Source of the DNA: Lycorma delicatula
Lineage: Eukaryota > Arthropoda > Insecta > Hemiptera > Fulgoridae
Assembly (NCBI RefSeq): GCF_047948215.1
Contig: NC_134455.1
Coordinates: 308,282,147-308,346,146 of the forward strand
Direction of reading: 5' to 3'
Length of the DNA stretch: 64,000 bases
Shown here: piece by piece, positions 57,744-64,000 of the stretch
Numbering within the stretch: position 1 is the stretch's first letter
Layout: the number at the start of each line of letters is the position of its first letter
Notes under the pieces: model-generated
Database searches by the model: none
Told to the model about the DNA's origin: nothing
Seen by the model: only the letters and a program-made list of their open reading frames with translations
Position numbers and translations under genes: made by a program

Positions 57744-57901
57744 CTTTCGGAAGTGGTCTCCCTTTAGCCAAAAGTGTCTTAAAGTCACTTACAGGGTTGA
57801 CTGTTCCAACTTCTGACACAGTAGAAATGAAAAAATCTTTTATATCTTTATTTTCTTCAGAATCATCAGCTGCTGTACTTGCATCTTGCTCTTCTATTTC
57901 C
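57744..57901 (-). CDS. XRCC5: Ku80 (XRCC5), exon at end of Ku core / linker
   Basis: Acceptor CTTGATTATTATAG; the first base completes a codon from an upstream exon that is not in the window. It reads EIEEQDASTAADDSEENKDI, KDFFISTVSEVGTVNPVSDF, KTLLAKGRPLPK and ends in phase 1 at AAAG|GTTTGT. VG.VNP..DF..LL is the diagnostic Ku80 motif after the acidic linker. The 875-bp intron to the next exon is consistent. Upstream, 58.2-63.7 kb is filled with transposons, so the Ku core probably lies right of the window. Confidence 0.88.
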
Positions 57902-58225
57902 CTATAATAATCAAGATTACAATGTGCAATGATAAAAGTACAAAGGATATAGCTTGGTGACATATGCATATGTTTATTATGTTGTGAAATAAGCAAATTT
58001 ACAATAAAACATCTCACTATTCTCCTCACCATAACAGAAAATGATTTTATGTCCATGAACAAAGGTTAAAAATAAAAGTAATACTTCTTTACAGAAGTGC
58101 CCTGTGCATTTCTATTCCTACTCAACTGATCTCAATCGTGTGTCTGCATAGTCTGCTCTCATTATATTCTTCAGAACTGCATTGTATCAGTGAACATTCA
58201 AAATGAGAATAAATACAGAAAATGC
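57902..58225. other. Ku80 intron, unassigned
   Basis: No signature seen between the Ku80 exon and the mariner remnant. Confidence 0.4.
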
Positions 58226-58229
58226 TACT

Positions 58230-58865
58230 ACATGTGGAGGTGAAATCTGTGATTCAATTTTCTTATGTACAAAATCTGCAATCATGCAATATTCATCATC
58301 AAATCAAGGAAACTGACAGAGTCTGATGGGTGAATCATCAATATAGTGATGGTACCAAAATTTTAATGCAGGGAGAGAGAATATCTACAATGATGAATGA
58401 ATAGGCCATTACAAATGACATGCTATGTCATGTTAATGAATTCATCAAACAAAAGATCCAGTAAGTTACACTTGATTAAATTTACGACTTTTTTTTTTTT
58501 GTTTATTACCTATGAAACTGTTCCTATTCACCTCAAGTACAGAAAAATTTGTGCAAGGAGGGTTCCATAGCAATGCATGGTCTCTTGACACTGAGAAAAC
58601 AAAACAGTAGTAGCTCATAAAATTTAAGCAGAAAATTTTTAATTATCCAGCCTATAGTCCCAATTTGGCCCTTAGTGACTAATCTGTTAACTAATCTGAA
58701 ACACTTTTTTGACAGAAAATGATGGAGGCTTGAAGAAAACAGTAACTACTTATCTTAATGAACTGGTGGTGGAAGAGACAAGGAATACAAAAACTTGTAA
58801 GACAATAAAATAAGCACTGTAATACACATGGTCACAATACAGAAAAGAGATTGTTAAGGACTTCG
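58230..58865 (+). pseudogene. Mariner-type transposase remnant
   Basis: Frames give VEVKSVIQFSYVQN (N-terminal head), ISTMMNE, VHLKYRKICARRVPW (about 58530), and KTVTTYLNELVVEETRNTKT (about 58735). The order is the helix-turn-helix head, the KICARWVP-type linker and the C-terminal end of a mariner transposase. The catalytic middle is largely deleted. Confidence 0.65.
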
Positions 58866-58899
58866 AAATCTCCCCTAATAAGTTATCAACTTATTTAAA

Positions 58900-60180
58900 A
58901 AAAAAAAACCTTTTGAACAGTGATAGTGAGAATGGAAAAGATCACAAAAGATTAAAAGGACCGGATAACCCAGATGTAGACAACTGTGTTTTGAAATGGT
59001 TGAAACAAGTGCGACACAAGAAAATTACAGTGAGTGGCCCTCTTTTAAGAGGCAAGACTAAACAATTTGCTGCTGAATTGGAGAAAAATGATTTCAAAGC
59101 CAGCACTGGATGGCTGAATGGTTTCAGAGGGAAAGAAGATTTTGTTTAATCTGTTCGTAGTGATAGTGGTGCTGTTGATCAGCGTGAAGCAGAACAGTGA
59201 AAGAAAAACTTGGAAGAGATTATTCAGGACAGAGTCCCAAAAACATTTTCAATGTAGGCAGGGCATTTTTTGAAATGCCAAAAATTAGAAATGTCATGGA
59301 GAGAAGATTAGCAAAGAAAGAGTTACACTGTTGGTTGGGGCCAACATGGATGGGTCAGAAAAACTGCCTTTGTTGATTATTGGAAAATCTGCTAATCCCC
59401 ATTGTTTTAAGATTGTAAAATCAAAGCCAGTGAAGTATATACCCTGTGTGAAAGCTTGGATGACAAGAGACATCTTCAAAAAGTGGCTCTTGAAAATCAA
59501 TTTTCTTAAAAATCGATTTTGGCAAACAAAATCCAGACTATTCTCTTCATTGATAACTGCATGGCACATAGCAGCATCTGCTATGGACAACATAAAGTGA
59601 CTTATTTCCCAGCCAACATGACGTCAGTGACTCAGCCTGTGGATCAGGGGATAGAAAAAACCTCAAACACTTCTACTGGCGCTTACTGGTCGAGAACATT
59701 CTCACGGGAGACTTTAATGCTTTTAAAATAAAATTTGACGTTCTTCAAGCCTCACAAATGTGTAAACAAGCATTGTAAACAAGGACACGTGGATCAAGTG
59801 ACAGAAAAAACAAGAATATTTTAAAAAAGCTAGTTTTGTATTAAAAAAAGTAGACAAAACCATGACTGATGCTGGGCCTTCTGTTGACGGCCAGGAGGAT
59901 GTTACTTCTGATCCTGCAAACACCTATCAAGACTTCGTCAACGTAGATCAAAATGTTGCAATGTATGGCGAGCTTACTGACGCGAATATACTGAGGCTGA
60001 GGCTGAGGTACTCATAACAGCCCCCAAGCTGGCAACAATGCATCTAATGATGAGGATGACAATCCTTCAGCGCCCCAGAAAAAATCAATCTCGAATGCAG
60101 CAGAAGCATCGAAGAACTAAGGCAATTTTTTGAAAGTCAAAATGATGAAAGTGATTCTATTTTTCTGTCATTAAATAAAC
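58900..60180 (+). pseudogene. Tigger/pogo-type transposase, decayed
   Basis: CVLKWLKQVRHKKITVSGPL, LRGKTKQFAAELEKNDF and STGWLNGFRG form the CENP-B-like DNA-binding half. LVGANMDGSEKLPLLIIGKS, KYIPCVKAWMTRDIF, then QTILFIDNCMAHS and YFPANMTSVTQPVDQGI are the DDE core, with the DNC.AH and PPN.TS..QP.DQGI signatures of Tigger elements. At least four frame changes. Ends not identified. Confidence 0.85.
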
Positions 60181-60781
60181 TAAATTCATATATTATGATT
60201 GAGAAATTTAAATCAACGAAATAAGTTGAGATCTCTGATTTTTCTGAGAAATTGTAAATGTAGATTTTTTTTAATATGTACTGTACTTTACAATATTTTT
60301 AAATGTTACGATTTCATGTTACTGTAGTTTGTTTTCTCAATTTTTTTTATCATTTACAACTGTTTCAATTTCATTAATATTAAACATAATAATATATGTA
60401 TTTATGATTTTTAAAATAAAGTTTTTTCTGATAAATCATGAAATTCAAGTATTTTTTTACTTTGTGTTTTTAACACATTTGTGTAATTTAAATTTTTGGA
60501 TAATTCAATTTTTTTTACCAGTCCCTTGAAGTTCAAATTAGTCAGGTTCCACTGTATTTACATCTACATGGTAATTAATCCAAAAAATCTTTGAATTGCT
60601 ATGTATCTGTGGCAATTAATGCTCTCAACTTAAAAAAAATTCCAATAAGCAGCCCACAGTTAAACTGTACTAAATTTTTTATCTTTGTTTATTGTTACTT
60701 TTAAAATTACAATTATAATTATATTACTGTTATTTTAAAATTGTTTTAAATAAAACAGCTTGCAATGTGTATTCAACAATA

Positions 60782-62046
60782 CAAGAGGTGGCTGAAATTT
60801 AAAGTACACTCAAATATAACAGTAAAACAAAAGTCAAACAAAGCAACAGGTGCTGCTATCTTGCAGTTTCACTCCCCTACTACTAACATTCCAAAACTCA
60901 TTGACCCATGATCTCTCATTTTCTATTATTCAGCACTATTACTGAGACAAATACACCAGCTACATCAACACATCTAAAACAATTTTTAACATCAGAAAAA
61001 GTTAATCCTAGTGACATTCATCACTGCTAAAAGTCATTTATGGTGATGAAATTGTTGATTGAAGCTATCAGTAGGTGGCAATAAAATTTTTTCCAAAAAA
61101 GATGTTGAGTAGAATGAATATTAAGAACGAATCTTGCAGTGGTTGATTGGTTTCTGTAACTGATGAGAAGCATCAAAAGGAGGATAATGAATCAAAATGA
61201 CCATTGCATCACACAACATATCACCACCCAAACAGGCATATCAAAAAAAAGAATAGGACACACTTACAGAAAAGAAGAAACAACAATGAAAGTAATGTTG
61301 TGAACAGCTTTTGAAACACTATCATAACAACGGAACTACTTCCTTATCAGCATTGTAACAAGAGATAAATGTTGGGTTCATCATTATGACAGAAGAAAAA
61401 CAGCAGAACATTGAATACTGGTACCATAATTCACCACAAAAAAAAAATTCAAAACATAATTTTCTACAAAACAAATTCTCTTCATAAGTATTCAGGGGTT
61501 TCAAACATATGTATGTGACCAACTACCTAACAGCTGGGCCAATTGTAAATTTTATGCAATACATAGAGATATTCAAACACCTTAGGAGACATGTGTGTCG
61601 TGTTCAGCCACCCAAGGGGCCAATAATTCTGCAACATGATAATATTCAGTTACATACTTCACATGCAATTACCAAGGCTCTTGAGAAGTTGAAATTTGAA
61701 CCTATTCCCCACCCTTCATCATATTCACCAGATTTGATGCCTGTGATTTTCACTTCTTTTCCCAATTAAACAGGGAAATAAGGGTATTCATGTCATCATG
61801 GAAATAAACTGAAGGATTGGTGATTGTGGATCAAGAGAAGACCAGCAGCATTCTTCACTGAGAGAATGAGGAAACTGGTTCACCAATGCGAGAAATGTGG
61901 ATCTATTAAATGGTAACTATGTGAAAAAATTAATGTAAATTTTTTTAACAAATAGAATCTACTTTTATGCCATATTTGTTTCACACCTTATTATCTCTTT
62001 TCACATTTGAGAGTTATAAGCAACTGTACCTTTCAACTACCCCTCA
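60782..62046 (+). mobile_element. Mariner element, 1265 bp, with TA duplication
   Basis: Ends match as [C/T][A/G]AG[A/G]GGT[G/A]G[C/T]TGAAA read inward, flanked by TA at 60780-60781 and 62047-62048. Inside, an N-terminal head (YGDEIVD-like, about 61040), then QPPKGPIILQHDNIQLHTSH (61600-61660) and EPIPHPSSYSPDLMPV carry the second catalytic aspartate and the YSPDL signature. The reading frame is broken elsewhere. Confidence 0.85.
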
Positions 62047-62233
62047 TATAATAAAAAGAAGAAATAAACTATATTGTATTATATTCTACTCCACCAGAAC
62101 AAAGATATCAGAGGTAAATTTTTTCCCCTCAAAATAATAAATAGATTAAGATGAAGTAAAGTAGCTAAATAATAAATCTTATAACATAATTAATTAACTT
62201 ATTTCGAACAGTAAATGGCAATAGCAGACATAC

Positions 62234-62277
62234 CAGTACCTCTAAAATACTGTTCAAATTCACTATCAAAACTCATA
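62234..62277 (-). CDS. Possible first exon of an unknown minus-strand gene
   Basis: ATG at 62277 reads MSFDSEFEQYFRGT and meets ACTG|GTATGT in phase 1. CTATAAAAC occurs about 40 bp upstream of the ATG. No continuing exon could be identified among the transposons downstream, and its phase does not fit the Ku80 exon at 57901. It could be a chance frame or a transposon-derived leader. Confidence 0.2.
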
Positions 62278-62529
62278 TTTTAGAATAGCAAGAAAAATTC
62301 TGTTTTATAGTGTAGTTTTCATATTTACAAAAACGAAATTATTTATTCTTAAAACAAATAGTAACAGTACAAAGTAAAACAGGCTAATCACATATACACC
62401 GGCCACTGATATAACAGTAAACAGTGTCTAGCAGTTAAAAAAAAATTTCAGCTGATGTTTTCTAATTAGATCATCTGTACTGTGTTTAGGTCAGATAAAC
62501 CAATTTGGTCATATTATGCATACAATACA

Positions 62530-63206
62530 GATTCATTTTATGCAATATAATATCTGTTCAAAATGTATTCGACCACTTCCCATGAAAAAAATAACTTTCC
62601 TAGTGGTTTACAAACTTTACCACCTTCAAAGTAGTCCCCTTATGACACAACACACTTAATCCAGGCAGTCCCTCCATTAGTGGAACATTTTTCCTCTTTT
62701 GGAATAGTTATGTGCTAATTGCATTTATCATTATGCCCAAACTGTTCAGTCAAAATGCTTTCAGCAATATCTTCAGCTTGGGTAATAACCACAGATCATT
62801 AGAAGTAATGTTTGGTGAGTAACGAGCCTGGTGAACTTGAGCAATTCCAAGCTTGATGAAGAAATCTTGAATTAAACGTGATGAATGGATGAGTACAATA
62901 TTTTAATGAAACTACCACTGTATGATTCCCACAGGTCTGGTCTCTTGTGCCAAATGCATCACTAAGCTCCAGATGGTAATACTTATTGGCAATCATGATG
63001 CACAACTGTGAAGTAATAAAATAATTATTTTCATATTGCTACTCATTTGTCTTGCATTTTTCAGCATTAGGGATGATGGTTACTTCCACTATGACAACTG
63101 AGCTTTGCTTTTTGGTCATATGTACACCCAAGATTCATCACCAGTAAACATAAACTTATGTATTTAAGGAAGTTAGGATCATTATCACCACAACCCACCA
63201 TACCCT
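62530..63206 (-). pseudogene. Mariner-type transposase remnant, C-terminal part (split by SINE)
   Basis: Minus strand: KFMFTGDESWVYI (about 63140, first catalytic Asp), GIAQVHQARYSPNITSND, LWLLPKLKILLKAF (about 62790), and NVPLMEGLPGLSVLCHKGTT (about 62660) as the WK.R...CI..EG end. Continues upstream beyond the SINE at 63207-63491. Confidence 0.72.
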
Positions 63207-63491
63207 TTCTTTTTCCTGTTTAGCCTCCGGTAACTACCGTTTAGATAATTCTTCAGAGGATGATATGTATGAGTGTAAATGAAGTGTAATCTTGTACATT
63301 CTCAGTTCGACCGTACCTGAGATGTGTGGTTAATTGAAACCCAACCACCAAAGAACACCGGTATCCACGATGTAGTATTCAAATCCATGTAAAAATATCT
63401 GGCTTTACTAGGACTTGAACGCTGTAACTCTCGACTTCCAAATCAGCTGATTTGGGAAGACGCGTTAACCACTAGACCAACCCAGTGGGTT
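63207..63491 (-). mobile_element. tRNA-derived SINE (first family), 285 bp, with TSD
   Basis: Flanked by 15-bp direct repeats AACCCACCATACCCT (63192-63206, 63492-63506). On the minus strand the head has TGGTCTAGTGGTTAACGCG (box A) and GTTCAAGTCCTAG (box B). About the same length as the copy at 29452-29743 and in the opposite orientation. Confidence 0.92.
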
Positions 63492-63506
63492 AACCCACCA
63501 TACCCT

Positions 63507-63720
63507 GCACAAAGTCAAAACAAGTCTCAGTTTAAACAAAAGCAGCTTTGGCACAAATTTCACAGCCACTCAGTATAGTCTAAATCATTTTTTAATTTCA
63601 TGTATCCAAGCAAAAATAATTTTGAAGTCATTAACAAATTTCTCAGATGGTCAGTTGATTTTCCATTAGCACGTTCTTCATGCTATTAACCACAACTGTA
63701 CTTTGCTTGCTGATTACAAG
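63507..63720 (-). pseudogene. Mariner-type transposase remnant, N-terminal side of the SINE
   Basis: Minus strand VAVKFVPKLLLFKLR and LVLTLCR match the K.VP.LL....K..R linker that precedes the catalytic core found at 62530-63190. Confirms that the SINE split one element. Confidence 0.6.
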
Positions 63721-64000
63721 TACACTGGACTCTTTTAACTGAAGTTCATACTTAAATTATACTGTTTTAAGTATGCAGTTAACCATACTTATTTAACCCG
63801 CAATTTAGTCCCTAAAAGCGTTAACTAACAAACTGTTTCACTTTCGATACTCTAAGCTTTTGTCATAACTTAATCAGTTGTTCGGTACAATTAAACATGC
63901 ACAAAATAAAGATGCAACAAATACCTACAATAACAATACATATCATGACTACTAGATAACACCTGATACACTATAAAAAAAAACACAAAAAAAACTATGT
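63721..64000. other. Window end, unassigned
   Basis: AT-rich; no signature. Confidence 0.4.

Noticed and set aside
1..64000. CRISPR arrays, prokaryotic operons, riboswitches.
   Set aside because: No regularly spaced identical repeats with unique spacers; gene structure is eukaryotic with introns.

Overview
The window is AT-rich, intron-dominated animal DNA that looks like a large, transposon-loaded insect genome. I lean to Hemiptera or a related insect order, inferred only from the style of the mobile elements; no rRNA, mitochondrial or other diagnostic marker is present. There are no operons, prokaryotic genes or CRISPR arrays. Nearly all long open reading frames belong to decayed mobile elements, and the host genes are short exons separated by kilobases.

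Host genes. (1) A three-exon histone-fold gene of the CHRAC1 / Drosophila Chrac-16 type runs on the + strand: 11068-11202, 31286-31403 and 36013-36098. Splice phases agree and the product is 112 aa. (2) Diverging from it, 639 bp away, is the start of a minus-strand gene I cannot name: exon 1 at 10374-10428 and exon 2 at 3908-4020. The second intron begins with a GC donor. (3) The 3' part of a minus-strand Ku80 (XRCC5) gene occupies 57744-57901, 56659-56868 and 49643-49779, with a doubtful last exon near 47643-47720. The Ku core is not in the window.

Mobile elements by region. 1-10 kb: a piggyBac-like C-terminus, a solo inverted-repeat end, a hAT-type end, and a decayed protein-coding repeat of a family I know only as uncharacterised (7.0-8.2 kb). 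12-17.6 kb: a fold-back element, diverged tandem repeats, a mariner-like element split by a 1.6-kb mariner, and half of another DDE transposase. 20.7-23 kb: BEL/Pao pol. 23-25.6 kb: a Penelope-like element with a 488-bp tandem duplication. 25.7-26.1 kb: a second copy of the 7-kb repeat. 27.7-31.1 kb: an RTE-type LINE carrying a tRNA-derived SINE. 32.1-35.5 kb: a mariner, then an inverted-repeat element with a Tc1 inside. 40.7-41.2 kb: a short Helitron carrying a tRNA-SINE. 41.4-45.9 kb: a Penelope-like copy in two opposing halves, interrupted by a second RTE with target-site duplications. 48.7-49.2 kb: an unassigned segment with three histone-stem-loop-like hairpins. 50.4-52.3 kb: two mariners and an R1-like LINE fragment. 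52.3-55.65 kb: an I/Jockey-type LINE. 56.3 kb: a SINE. 58.2-63.7 kb: mariner, Tigger/pogo, mariner, then a mariner holding a SINE.

Most of this sits in introns. CHRAC intron 1 (about 20.1 kb) carries everything from 12.2 to 31.1 kb, and Ku80 contains the 50-55.7 kb cluster between its last two clear exons. Target-site duplications and element interruptions give a partial order of insertion: mariner into mariner-like element, RTE into Penelope, SINE into RTE and into mariner, Tc1 into the inverted-repeat element, R1-like LINE into mariner. All calls come from reading translations and motifs by eye, without database search.
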